From Sipunculus nudus (Eukaryota > Annelida > Sipuncula > Golfingiida > Sipunculidae), in the NCBI GenBank assembly GCA_026874595.1, contig CM049312.1:53075429-53139428 (forward strand): a stretch of 64,000 bases of DNA. The letters are read 5' to 3'. A model generated the notes under the pieces. The model was given only the letters and a program-made list of their open reading frames with translations, was not told the origin of the DNA and ran no database searches. Made by a program: the position numbers and the translations under genes. Below are positions 1 to 13,425 of this stretch, in pieces. How positions within the stretch are numbered: the first letter of the stretch is position 1; the number at the start of each line of letters is the position of its first letter.

Positions 1-390
1 GCTGTTATTATTTTTAATTTAAATTATATTTGACACAATATTTGTTATTAATTTATAATAAATAGTTATATTATTTAAGTTTTATTCTTGGGTAGGAATA
101 ACCAGTAATTATTAAATAAAAGTTCTCATTTGTAAAAATCAGAATTACCATGACTGATAATGGACAGGTTTATTTTTCAAATAATTCTACTGCAAAGTAG
201 ATAAAGTTATATGGCCAAGTCCAAACCTGTGTGAAAACAGCACACCATTTCCAGCTGTATATAAAATAAATGACATCAATCCTCTTCCCTGGCTCCAAGG
301 ATATTATCATAATCTTACATAACTTGAGTTAAACACCATCAGCTCATAATGCAGCTTATATTACCACACAAAACCTGCACTTGCCTACCT
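1..390 (+). repeat. Left copy of a diverged direct duplication
   Basis: This AT-rich stretch is repeated, diverged, at about 1255-1560. Shared words in the same order include AATAAATAGTTA, TTATATGGCCAAGTC, ATCAATCCTCTTCCCTG, CTCATAATRCAGCTTATAT and CCACACAAAACC. The copy probably begins before the window. No coding potential is visible. Confidence 0.75.
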
Positions 391-459
391 CCTCTTCCAA
401 ATCATTTTATGTGAGCATTTAAAACCCATGGGTTCCTTGTTACCTTTTCTCAACAACCA

Positions 460-625
460 TGCAATACTAAATGAGTTGGTGAAACATCCCATGTTTCACT
501 CCTGTGATATGAAGGAGTGAAAATTGCCTTTCTGTATTATAATTGTATTTATTATGGGAAAATGGTACAATGCAATACCAAATGAGTTGGTAAAACAACC
601 AATGTTTCACTCCTGTGATCTTAAA
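460..625 (+). repeat. Short direct repeat pair
   Basis: Around 463-512 and 570-619 the words AAATGAGTTGGT, ATGTTTCACTCCTGTGAT recur in order, about 107 bp apart. The second copy runs into the palindrome cluster that follows. Confidence 0.65.
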
Positions 626-654
626 AGCATGGATCGCAATATGGGCTGGTCAAG

Positions 655-890
655 TTTAGGATCGCAATCTCGGCTGGACTGATCTTAGATCTGTCCAGAC
701 CAGATTGCAATCCTGAAGCAAGAAAGACAGGATCGCGGTCTGGGCCGGACTAAACTGTGATCGCAATCTAGGCTGGACGGATCTAAGATCTGGCCAGCCT
801 GGATTGCGATCGCAGTTTGGGCCTGCCTGAACTGTGATCGTAGTTTGGGCTGGACAGATCTAAGATCCGTCCAGGTCGCGATCTGGGCCT
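655..890. repeat. Cluster of three related palindromes
   Basis: Three hairpin-forming inverted repeats share the core GATCTWAGATC, centred near 686, 785 and 862. The first two have arms of 25-30 bp reading GATCGCAATCT...GGCTGG and its complement, with few mismatches; the third is shorter. They are also related to each other in tandem. This resembles a foldback or DNA-transposon end cluster. Confidence 0.7.
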
Positions 891-1254
891 TGACATATAC
901 ATTGATGTGAAATTAGTCCAAAATGATTTTTTTACAGTTATTTTTTTTATATAAATAAAAGCCATAAAACCAGGTACTTATGATCATTATTTAAATGTGT
1001 GAATTTTGTATATTCTTCATTCTCAACATCATTGTTTGGTGAAAACAGAATAAATACCAGACATGGTGCGAATACTTTGTAATTGTATTTAAATACGAAT
1101 ATGATTATGTACTCCATTATAAAATTTCTTGCATAAAGAATGGGAATTCAGGTACAAATGAAAGTATATGAATACTCGTGCAAATACTTTCAAAATGTAT
1201 TCATGAATGCATTCATGAATATATTCTTTAATATTATTTTAATAATCATATCAG

Positions 1255-1560
1255 TTATATTTCATTTTAAAAAATCATATGATTCTCTTATTATTTTTAA
1301 TAAAAATGATATTTGGGACAATATTTGTAATTTTTTTAATAAATAGTTAAACTCTTATATTATATGTTCTGCTTATAAGTTATATGGCCAAGTCAAAATC
1401 TGTGTGACAGTAGTACTCCATTTGTTAATAAAATAAATGAAATCAATCCTCTTCCCTGTCTCCAAAGGTACTATCAAAATCATACATAAGCTAAACAACA
1501 ACAACTCATAATACAGCTTATATTTATAACCACACAAAACCAGCATGTGCCTCATTTCTA
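1255..1560 (+). repeat. Right copy of the diverged direct duplication
   Basis: Matches 1-390 in the same orientation with small indels. The copies are about 1.3 kb apart and differ enough to suggest an old duplication or two copies of an unclassified dispersed repeat. Confidence 0.75.
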
Positions 1561-1812
1561 AATAATATTTTTTTTTATCATATATAACAGCTGAGTCCCT
1601 TGTTTAAGTTTCTCTGTGTACAGAACCTGCTGTGCTCCTTCACCAACTAATGAGGTTTAAATCTTTAGATAATGTATTTGCTCCAAATATTTCCATTGAC
1701 TAGAGTTTGATGAATAATAGTAGTTTTGTAAGTGGTAAGTCAATATATTTAAGTGAGCTGTAAGAAGCTTCTCCGAATAGTTTGACAAGGCTGGCTTATA
1801 CTTGATTACTAA

Positions 1813-3282
1813 AACAATTCTATACACAGTCAGTATCAACAAACAATTCTAATACACAGTCAGTATCAACAAACAATTCTAATACACAGTCAGTATCAAC
1901 AAACAATTCTAATACACAGTCAGTATCAACAAACAATTCTAATACACAGTCAGTATCAACAAACAATTCTAATACACAGTCAGTATCAACAAACAATTCT
2001 AATACACAGTCAGTATCAACAAACAATTCTAATACACAGTCAGTATCAACAAACAATTCTAATACACAGTCAGTATCAACAAACAATTCTAATACACAGT
2101 CAGTATCAACAAACAATTCTAATACACAGTCAGTATCAACAAACAGTTCTAATACACAGTCAGTATCAACAAACAGTTCTAATACACAGTCAGTATCGAC
2201 AAACAGTTCTAATACAGTCAGTATCAACAAACAGTTCTAATACACAGTCAGTATCAACAAACAATTTTAATACACAGTCAGTATCAACAAACAGTTCTAA
2301 TACACAGTCAGTATCAACAAACAATTCTAATACACAGTCAGTATCAACAAACAATTCTAATACACCGTCAGTATCAACAAACAGTTCTAATACACTGTCA
2401 GTATCAACAAACAGTTCTAATACACCGTCAGTATCAACAAACAATTCTAGTACACCGTCAGTATCAACAAACAATTCTAATACACAGTCAGTATCAACAA
2501 ACAATTCTAATACACAGTCAGTATCAACAAACAGTTCTAATACACAGTCAGTATCAACAAACAATTCTAATACACAGTCAGTATCAACAAACAGTTCTAA
2601 TACACAATCAGTATCAAAAAACAATTCTAATACACAGTCAGTATCAACAAACAATTCTAATACACCGTCAGTATCAACAAACAGTTCTAATACACCGTCA
2701 GTATCAACAAACAGTTCTAATACACCGTCAGTATCAACAAACAATTCTAGTACACAGTCAGTATCAACAAACAATTCTAATACACAGTCAGTATCGACAA
2801 ACAATTCTAGTACACCGTCAGTATCAACAAACAATTCTAATACACAGTCAGTATCAACAAACAATTCTAATACACAGTCAGTATCAACAAACAGTTCTAA
2901 TACACAGTCAGTATCAACAAACAATTCTAATACACAGTCAGTATCAACAAACAGTTCTAATACACAATCAGTATCAACAAACAATTCTAATACACAGTCA
3001 GTATCAACAAACAATTCTAATACACCGTCAGTATCAACAAACAGTTCTAATACACCGTCAGTATCAACAAACAGTTCTAATACACCATCAGTATCAACAA
3101 ACAATTCTAGTACACAGTCAGTATCAACAAACAATTCTAATACACAGTCAGTATCAACAAACAGTTCTAATACACAATCAGTATCAACAAACAATTCTAA
3201 TACACAGTCAGTATCAACAAACAATTCTAATACACAGTCAGTATCAACAAACAGTTCTAATACACAGTCAGTATCAACAAAC
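1813..3282. repeat. 30-bp minisatellite, about 49 units, with higher-order structure
   Basis: The unit begins CAGTATCAACAAACAATTCT and recurs every 30 bp. Variants at a few positions (CAATT/CAGTT, CACAGTC/CACCGTC, TAATAC/TAGTAC) repeat in blocks: 2461-2760 closely matches 2821-3120, a 12-unit (360-bp) higher-order repeat. One unit near 2190-2217 lacks 2 bp. Because 30 is divisible by three, the array is open in several frames (minus: LFVDTDCVLE repeated), but I do not regard it as a gene. Confidence 0.95.
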
Positions 3283-4608
3283 TTGCTGTGACAGTTTCAT
3301 CCAGATACATCAGCAGACTTCATCTGACTTTGGTCACTCAGTACCGCAAGCTATGACTTGTCATATCAACACGACTTGCTGCTCACTCCTGTAATGCCAC
3401 CTAGTGGCCAGCGGTATTGAGTCCAAAAGTCTGTGGACATAAATGGGTGAAACAGTTTATAAAAGTAAGTTGATATTGGCTGTGCGTAAGAACCGTTTAG
3501 TAAGCCGTAAGCTGTCATGAATATTGCTGTGCAATTTTATTTTCTCAGGAGACATCCCAGTCCTATCATCATACAGACTGAACATACAAAATAGATACAT
3601 GAAGTAAGTTAAATATTAGATCTGTTAATGAGACGGTTTCTGCTGCTGATGTTTTAGGTATGTTATCCCCATGAGGCAGTGCTGGAACTGGAAAAGAACA
3701 CAGGATTAAGTTGCCGGTCATATATACCAAGCACTCTGACTCCACCTTCCCACCTCTCATTTCCTCTTAAGAAACTTACAAGTTTTATGAACTGGGTGCT
3801 CAAACTCCATTCTAAAGGTAAATATGTGTGTTTTATCATGGCCCATTTTATGTTTTGTCTTACTTTGCTGCTCACACTCTGTGCTTTTTCTTTTTTTCTT
3901 TGCTTAAGTTGGTGATATTTGAGAAACATCATTTAATAAAGCTTTTATCCAGGCTGCTTGGCTTTTTGCTTTGCTTGAAATTCCATAAACTGCTTAGAAT
4001 AAATTTATCTTCTGGTATTCATAAGTGGGGCCTCCAGATTAGATATATTATCCAATATCAAAGTATGTCATGGAGCTTCAGGTTGATTACAGGATTCATG
4101 AAGAACTGTAATGTGTTAACCACTGCAGCACTTCCAGACATGGATGTATTGGAGCATAAGAATATTTCCTGTGGTTAATTCTGTTACCTTCAGTGCAATT
4201 TATTGCAGTGCCTTGTTATGTGGATATAGCTTATTTGCTTGTAAGTCCCCTGACCTATAGGCATCACTGCTTTGGTCCCCCATCCATCCCCCTGCAAATT
4301 AGTACACCAAAAAATCATATTAGCGTCTGCTTGGTCTAAGGATTTCACATTCAACATGCACTGACATTTCAAGAGGGTTTCACACCATATTCTATCATGT
4401 GGGTTTGCATATACATTTTGTAAGATTGTATCCAATGTTACTTTGATAAAATTGTTATATTCAGCTGAGTGCCAAGACCTGTTGGTCACTTGCCATATAG
4501 ACTGAAACTATGGTATAATGTGATGACCTTCTACCTGAGGAGTGCCCATGTAATAGACGGGTAGCTGGCATGTACTTGTTGACTGAGCATGAGGGCCTGG
4601 TTTTGTAG
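3283..4608. other. Intronic sequence, nothing recognised
   Basis: Read in all frames for missing HAD-domain motifs (FLDD, DPRIY-like) of the ACAD10-like gene and none was found. The short open frames here, including 4190-4489 on the minus strand, resemble no family I know. Confidence 0.6.
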
Positions 4609-4774
4609 GTGGATGAGTTGGACCGTGGGAGTGCTATCAGTCAACTGGAACAGGAAGTCGGGTTTAACTGTAGTGGCTTTGCTGAAGGCACAATGTCTGT
4701 CCCTGAGAGGCTGAAGATTCCTGTTGATAACTTGCAGAAATATTTGGATGATACTCTGGGCTTTGCCAGTTCAG
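4609..4774 (+). CDS. ACAD10: ACAD10-like exon a: end of HAD-like domain and linker
   Basis: Acceptor TTTTGTAG precedes 4609 and donor GT is at 4775. The exon starts in phase 0 and ends one base into a codon. [11 protein letters not shown] resembles the last helix of the ACAD10/epoxide-hydrolase HAD domain, and [15 protein letters not shown] resembles the start of the kinase-like domain. The GTG at 4609 is an internal Val codon, not a start. This is the least conserved exon, so its left edge is slightly less sure than the others. Confidence 0.8.
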
Positions 4775-7700
4775 GTAGCTGTTTAACACTACACATATTT
4801 GAGATCTGCTTCATTAAAACCTTACCTTTTTCCAGTTGACTAGAGTCACCTGAATGATAGGGAAGACCCTGATGTCCTTCTAGCCAGCTGTCTGTATGCA
4901 GGATACATTTTTATGAGCATATAGATGTGAAATGTATACAGGAAATGTTTTGAATGGAAACCTGAAATTTTGTTCATGCCGATTTACTGTAAAAGCGAGT
5001 GCATAAGATAAAAATTTATACCTGAATTATTCGTGGAGAGTATACCTTGCCCATCAAAGCAACTGATTCTGCTGTACAGTCCAATGACTGATATAAGTGC
5101 AGCTGGTGTGAGCACTATATAGCTCTCCTGTGCCATGATGTGGCTTCTCTGTGTTATGTATTGTCTGTCTTAACAGCTAGATTTACTGAGCTGAAGTCTG
5201 TGCTGTACAAAATACATGGTGGTATTACAGTACCAATTTTTTCTTCATTTAAATTTGAATATCCTTTGTGAGCACTTTTGTTAGTGGTCATTTTTTAAAC
5301 AAATTAAGAAAGTGCATTATATGAACACCTGTATCCAATTCATCAGTTTAAAGAAAATCAGACTTGTTTTAGAACTTTTGGAGAGGCATTGGAATATAAA
5401 GTGAAACGTAGATCATGATTACAGAATTTTAGACCCCTTTACTAGCATTTCAACCATGGGCTTTAAGTATTTTCACCAAAGTTCACATACTGCAATCTAG
5501 GAAGTTGATCAGTAGTCACCTGTCCACTGAAGTGATGCAGCCATCTTTTAATGATTTTAGCAAGCACTTTAATGTCCTTTTACAATTTTGAAAAATTGCA
5601 GCCATGAAAGTATATATGCTTTATGCTCTAGCAACTTATAAGAAAGTAAAATACTGTATCATGTCCACTAACTTGTATATCCCTTCACAAAGTTTGAAGA
5701 AATTGAATCTCTTTCTGCAGAGCTCTACATGTGGTGTACATGCACAATTTGAAATCATAATATACCAAATTAAAGGAGTCTGGAAATTCAAACTTATGAT
5801 AGGATTATCCAGCAATGGCTGCATGGATTGTGCTAAATTATGCATGGTTATTACCCATAGACACACTTTTTTACCTTCAGATCATTTTCTGACCTCTTAG
5901 CTTCTGCCTTGTGTGGTTTGACAGTATTATGGATAAATTAACAACCTGCATGGCCAGTGCTAGCAGAGCATCATGAAACATGATCATTTGTTGTTTACCA
6001 TCTGGTCTGTTCTTTGCACTTGAAAATTTATAGTTGGATTATGCCATATCCCACTATGCCATGTCACCATGTCTTCTTATTGAAGGACAACATTGATGTC
6101 TTATCATCCCTGCAAATAATCAAACTACAGTTCGATGAAAAAGAAAGAATCAGCCTGACCAGTATTGCTGTTCACCCTGTGTTAAGTGATTTCCATGTAT
6201 GTTGAGTGATTCCTGCTACAAATCTCATCCGTATCTACAGTGATTGTTCTGAATGAGCCAAGCTTTGACAGTTTTTCAATGGCTTCACCTGGTTGATCTA
6301 CTCCATCTGCATTTTCTATGTTTTACGTTTTCTATGTAACTTTGTAATAGCAAATTGAAATGGAATCTGACCAATATCATTTTAACTGAATTGGAATTGG
6401 TATTTTTCCCAGCACTCTAAACTGATCTTAGTTGAAATTGTAGTTTCATAAACATTTTTGGATTGGAATTGGATTATCAAAAAAATACTTGAATTTTTCC
6501 CAGGTCTGTCATGGAGTAATTAACTTTTATATAGATTTATCCAGTATACACAATAAAACCTCCAATAACTGAAACAGTTTGGGGACATAAAATTTTTACG
6601 GATAATTGAGGTTACAGATATGTGGGGTACACTATTGTTTTCAATAAATAAATTATTACTTCAGGTTCAAGTGGGCATATCAAGGTTCCAACATGCTAAT
6701 GCTGGCTAATCCTAATACTGCCAGTAATGTTATGTCATCAGAACATTTTATCTCAATTTTATTTTTATTTAAAAAAAGTGGACCAGTTATAATTATTGTT
6801 ATCCTCTGGATAATATTCGGTAATTTGGAAATATAATTGTATCCGCGAAAACAAAGTTTTGCGGATACTATGTTTTTGACCGGGTTCTGCCGCTGCAGCC
6901 ACGTTCTTTTCCGGAATAGAACTCTGAAACCACAGGACAGATTTTTCCGAAACTTTACACAATTATTGGGTCACATGTGAACTGGTGCCAAAATATTTTG
7001 TGCTGACCTCTGTCCTTTCCTCTCTCCAGTGCGTCCATCTGTGGGTCTGTTTTGACACATTAACCCACATATCTTAGGAACGGTTTGACCGATCATAAAA
7101 ATTTTTTTTCACAAATGTAGCCCTTGGATAGCTTTATAATATACATAAAAAATGGTTGCACCACCTGCAACCATTTTTGCACAGCGTCCATCTGTTCATC
7201 TGCCTTGGGATAAAATCACTCATATCTTGGCAGTGGTTTGACATATCTGCCTAAAAGTTTGCAGTTTTTAGCCCTCAGCCCTCAGGCTGATGGTCTATTG
7301 TCGTCACCCAAACTGTCTGTCCATCCGTCTGTCCGGCGTCTGTTAACTTTTACCTTGTGAGCGGGATATCTCTAAAAGGATTCACCGTAGGATTTTTATT
7401 TCATCGATGAAGATGTATATTGACAAAATCTCAGTCAAATTCAAAGATGGGTGACCTTGACCTATTTTTTTACATTTTAGAGCTGATTATAGAAAAACAT
7501 TCAGAAGCTTAATTCTCAAAGACCATTGGGTGTATTTTTTTCACAAAACTTAGTATGATAATTGGGACTGATGGTCTCTATCTGCTGCACAAGTTTGGTG
7601 GCGCCACCTACAATTTCTGATTTTTAATGAATTTTTATTGGATTTTTCAACTTTGGCCTTGTGAGCAGATATCTTTAAAAGGATTCACCATGGGACTTTT

Positions 7701-10700
7701 ATTTCATCAGGGAAGATTTATATCGACAATTTCTCAGTCAAGTTTGAAGATGGGTGACCTTGACCTATTTTTCTACATTTTAGAGCTGAATATAGAAAAA
7801 CCTTAGAAGCTTAATTCTCAGAGACCATTGGGTGGATTTTCACAAAACTTACTATGATCATTGGAAATGATGGTCTGTACCTGCTGCACAAGTTTGGGAG
7901 CACTTCCCACAATTTCTGATTTTAATGAATTTTTATCGGATTTTTCAACTTTGGCCTTGTGAGCAGAATATCTTCTAAAAGCATATGGTGGATTGTTATG
8001 AAACATGGTACATACCTCTCCAGTTCAAATTTATAACTGAGACATATACAGATATACATCCATGAGAGAACAAATATTTTGTACTTGTTACTGTTTCCAC
8101 CTATAAACACTGTTCTATTGGCTGAGGGCTTTTGTCAGCTTCTGCTTATATTCTAGTATACATCCTGGACAGCTTTCTTGATTTTATGACAGGTGGCCCC
8201 ACCTAAATTCACAATACGCTGCAGACACCCAAGCTCATATCTTGGGAACTGTTTGACCGATTGGTGGTGCCACCTGCAACCATTTTTGCACAGTGTCCAT
8301 CTGTTTGTCTGCCGTGGGACAAAATCACTCATATCTCAGCAGTGGTTTGACTTTTTGCATATGTATACAACTTTGACAGCTTTCTGGATTTTGTGGAAGG
8401 TGGCGCAACCTACATACACATTTTGGCTGCAGACATCCATGCTATTATGCAACACACCTCACTCTGATTCCCCTTGCCATTCAATCCATGCCTCACTTCA
8501 CCTGTCCCTCTGATTTAGGCAGATACATGTAGTTGTTTGTCGACTACCCGCTTTCTAGTTTTTGTATGTAGTATTCCTACTTTTCAGTAAATTTCAGTCC
8601 CACAATTTAAATTTTGGAAAAAACAAATTTTCAGGGGGAAAAAAAATGTGAAAATTTGAGGTTGTACTGTAGAACAGATTGACTACCTAGCCTGTTAACT
8701 TTGTTAGGAGTGTGACATGAATGTTTATCTTACAGATCCCCCAGTGATCCGGTGTTATGAACATGGACAGTCTAATCCTACATACTTCATTCATTACGGG
8801 GGTAAAGACATGGTGCTCCGCAAGAAACCAGTAAGTTATAAGAGAATGATATGTTGACCTTCTGTCTTAAGAATAAGGTAATGTTTTCCAGTAAATCCAA
8901 GATATATAGGAAAATATTTACCTTATTGACTTAATAACGTGCGTGACTACTTGTTAGTACATGAGAAATGTAAGGAGAAAGAAGTTTCATAATTTTCAAT
9001 CTTTCTTCTTCATATAACTTTAAATTTAACTGTTTGCATAATGTAAGAAAATGATGTTTTCAGTGAAAGAAGGATTATATGCACAGAGTACATGTGAAAC
9101 CTTTCACCTCATCATTACAGCCTGGGAAGCTGTTACCATCAGCACATGCAGTTGAAAGGGAATACAGAGTAATGAAAGCCATGGCAAGTCAAGGCGTTCC
9201 TGTACCAAAGGTCCTAGCTCTGTGTGAGGATACAAGGTCAGTATATTCTTTCAAAGTTGTTTTCTCTCTGGCTATTTCCTTAGCATTTTATTCTTGATTC
9301 TATCATGGCAGCAATGAGGCCTATCAGTAGGCATATCTGTTTTTTAACTTTGTTATTTTTGGGATAATATAGGCTGTAAATTTTTCTTTGTTGCCTCCTT
9401 CAACTCTAATAAGTTGCATTACTTGCAAACAGAATGCAAGTAATTTTTATCTCCATTTTACAGCCACATTGAGATGGTTATTTAGATACTATATAGCATG
9501 GTATGTAGTCAGGTGTATAAATTCAGTCAGTTTCAGTAAAACTATGTAAACCTGTCAGTGTCCAGATAGTAAGCTTAAAACTGTTGCAAATTTTAATTAT
9601 TACCAGTTAAACTCTGTTTGTATCAAATTTAAGATGTGTATACTTTAGCTGAATGAGGTTTTATTGTATTAAAGACTGAAACAACTCAAATGTTTTGAAA
9701 TTGTAAGGCATGACATCATCAGAAATTTCCCAGAAATATTTCCTTTCATTTAATGTATCCTGAAAATATTTTCAGTGTTGTAGGAACACCATTCTACCTA
9801 ATGGAGCATGTTAAAGGGCGTATATTCAAAGACAACCTGCTGCCAGACATGTCACCACAAGAGCGTACGCAGATCTATAACGCCATGGTGGATGTTCTGG
9901 TCAAGATACACAAGGTTAACATACAGGAAGCCGCTCTGGAAAGCTTTGGGAAACAAGGTAGCACATTACTTCTTAATGTCATTCAAAAGTGTATACAAGT
10001 AACAAAAATTAATAAATACAAAAAAAGCTGAGCAAAATACTGTGGTTATCTTTTTGTTGGTATAGGTTTTAAAATTGCAGTATTCCATAAGAGGATTTTA
10101 CTGCAAATATAAAACCTTCATGAAAAATAGGCACCATCTATACAAAGGTGGACAATCAATCATACTATGGAAAATATGGTGTTTTGTGTACATTATCAAT
10201 GCCTAAAGCACCAAAATGTTAAAGTTTAATATCTGTATAATAATATGAGATCTCTTATATAACCTGCCTTGAATGGACAAGAATGTTCACACATTTAGTG
10301 TGCTTTGAGACTTATGTGCATAGACTTTTTGCCTATGTATACAACTTTGACAGCTTTCTTGATTTTGTGGAAGGTGGCGCAACCTACATACACATTTCGG
10401 CTGCATGAATGTATGTGTAATCAAAACTCACTTAAAGCACAGATAAGTGAGCATGAATGGCAGACCTGCATCATGTGATCAATAATGATTCATTAAATTA
10501 TGATCATGAGATCTGAGGTTAAACAATAAAGACTATTTCATGTTCCTGTTGGTCCACTGGCAAATATGTCAGTTATTTATGACAGCTATGATGCTGCCAC
10601 CTGTTGGTCTCAGTCTCCAGCTTAACATGTGATAATGATTTTGGTATATAAAACACTCATGTGTAATTTAATGTCATTTTGCCAAAGTAGGTGTGTTTAA

Positions 10701-13366
10701 ATATTCAGTTTGTCTATCAGTGCCAGTTTTTGGCTTCAAATTTGGGGTTAATTGGGTGATTTGTCACAAATTACTAAAACTTGGGTACTTTTGTATCTGG
10801 TGTTTTGAGGGCTGCCTGTAGTAGGTCCATTGAAGTGCTGCCAATATTTCATTACCTTTCAGTATAACCTGCCACCAAATATATGAATTCCAAACTAGGT
10901 TGCTGGACATGTGGGTAAAACCCTTGACTCTCTAAGCTGACGACCCGGTTTCGATCCCCGGCATGGTCGGAGAGTGGGTTGTAGTTGCCCGTCTATGGCC
11001 GTTGGTTTTTTTTACGGGTCCTCTGGTTTCTTCCACCTCTACAGTCTACCGAACGCCAACATCTAAGACATGGAGAGTGCTGCGATTAGTTTTAATTACT
11101 ATTTGTACCATCCATGTAAAATAAATTTGTTTATATATAATAGTTTCAGAACGTTTCCATTGCTGATTTGTTATAGCAAACAGTCAGTAGCATGTAAATT
11201 TAACATTGTTTATATAACGTGTATTATGATATACTATGAATAGTTTTAATCATGTCAATTATAAATAGAAGTTCTCTGACTAAAATCAGTATGGTTCTAC
11301 ATTTAGGAAATTATATGATGAGGAACTTCAAGCGTTGGTTGGGACAGTATGAAGCAAGTCAGACCAGTAACATTGAAGAGGTGGAGAAACTTAAAGAATG
11401 GCTGATGGCCCACATGCCAGAGAATGAAGCATGTACAGTTATCCATGGAGACTTCAGGTAATGTTTAAAGTAAGACAGATATTTATATAGCAGGCATTTC
11501 AGTCTCAGGCATTTCTGTTGGGTTATCCTGGCCAAATTACATTTTATACTGATGTATCTTGCATAGTAGGCTGGTTATGGATTGTGTTGGTTCTATCAAA
11601 CTCTTTTAAAATTTTTAGCTCAGCTGACTATAATTACACTGAGCTTTAGTTCAAGCAGACATTTTCCAAAACTCATTATATTATCATATAACATACAGGG
11701 TAATTGCCTATGTAAAAAATATTTATTTAGATTCTACTTAAAATAAGCCCAATACCTGGAGGAAAAACATTTTTCTGTCTATTTTTCACCAAAAAAAACA
11801 TGAGGTTGTGTGATTTGTTCAAAAACTATTGGAACATTTATTAGCACTGTCAACTCAGCAGTGACATCGCACACTGGGAAATCCCATTGCATTACTAGAT
11901 ATGAGTTGATGATAAAATTCAGTCCATGATGTCACGTGTACCAGCCAATCAAATCAGTGATAAGTATGGGATCTGGGTGAAATCATCTGTTCACACAACA
12001 AACATGTGGAATATATTTACTTAACCATTAGCAATGATCCATTGTCCATCATCTGTCCATTAGACAGGCACATTTTTACAATGTTAGACCTATAATTTAA
12101 GAAATTAAAGATATAGTAATATATACTTGAATTAATAAAATCACATCTAAATAATCAGATATTCTTATTTGCAAATGTTCATTTTTTATATATTCATATT
12201 ATTGTGCATGTTTAATGACAATTTTAGACTCTGATAACATCATTTAACCCCTATCTAAAGCTGAGCCCCAAGACTTTGTTCTCTATTTATGTAATATTTA
12301 TAATACCAACAATCCTATTATATGTATTTATAGGTAATTTCATACTAGTAGCTATGGGAAAGTTATTTTACCTGATTTATGCTGGTATAACTTAAATCCA
12401 AAATGCACCCATCCAAAAATAACATTTCCTAATTGATTAATGATGAGTATTGATTTTCTGTTCTGTTTGATTTTTAGGCTTGATAATTTGATTTACCATC
12501 CAACAAAGCCAGAGGTTGTAGCTGTACTTGACTGGGAGCTGTCAACCCTCGGTGATCCTATTTCTGATTTGGCCACAAACTGTCAGAGCTATTACATCCC
12601 ACAAGGAATGAGAGTCACTGGAGGTAATGATAGAGTGTCCTCTCGTATATTGTGCTAACAACACTTCATACATTGATGGATAGAACTACTTTTTCACACC
12701 AGGGGATATGACCAGTTACAACTTGTTATGACTTGCAATTGTAAGAATGTTGTACTACAAGTCACTGGTGATCGCTGGTTGTCGTGAAAGACCACAGGAG
12801 TAAACTTGGTTGTAAGGGTTTGATCCTGCACAAAAAAGTCCCTATGACTAGTGTGGTCAGTAGTGGTCATTGCTGATTGTAAGTTGTCTTTGAGTGGTTG
12901 CGGGTTACTATACAACTTTCATACAATGGTCTCATCTAGTTGCAACAGATGATATGTCTCTGTGACAAGCAATATTTCATTTTTTAACCGGTCTCACTTC
13001 AATTGCAAGACTGTCACAAGACAGTACCTGTACCTGTGGTACAACAAGTGCAACAAATAGAATGACTAGTGGATGAGTAGTTGTGCTTTGTTTATTGTGA
13101 TAGTCTTATCCTAATGTGACCACAACTGTTTTATGCCAAAAAGTCACAATCAGTCACACAACCACCAGTTTTCTGCGACTAGTTGGGTTGTAAGTGATTG
13201 TGGCTCAAGTGTGACTGGACCTTAGATATAATAATGTGTTAAATTTTACTAACACATGTATGATCTGTGTACTAAGTATTTGTCATATATACGGATGGAA
13301 TAGGAACATTGCCCTTATATCTAGCCTGAACATACATGCCAATGCAATGTTTTGTTACTGTTAGGG

Positions 13367-13425
<59 letters not shown>

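Noticed and set aside
1820-3224. Long minus-strand open frames of 136 and 344 codons made of a repeated decapeptide
   Set aside because: They arise because the minisatellite unit is 30 bp. No non-repeat domain, start context or splice structure supports a gene.
9079-9120. ATG at 9079 as a gene or exon start
   Set aside because: It lies in the intron before a clear acceptor at 9120, and upstream exons join in phase.
10897-10975. tRNA gene
   Set aside because: Box A/B-like words are present but no cloverleaf is complete and a SINE body and tail follow.
12690-13225. TIR transposon rich in GTTG/CAAC words
   Set aside because: Compared both ends by eye and found no convincing inverted pair or target duplication.
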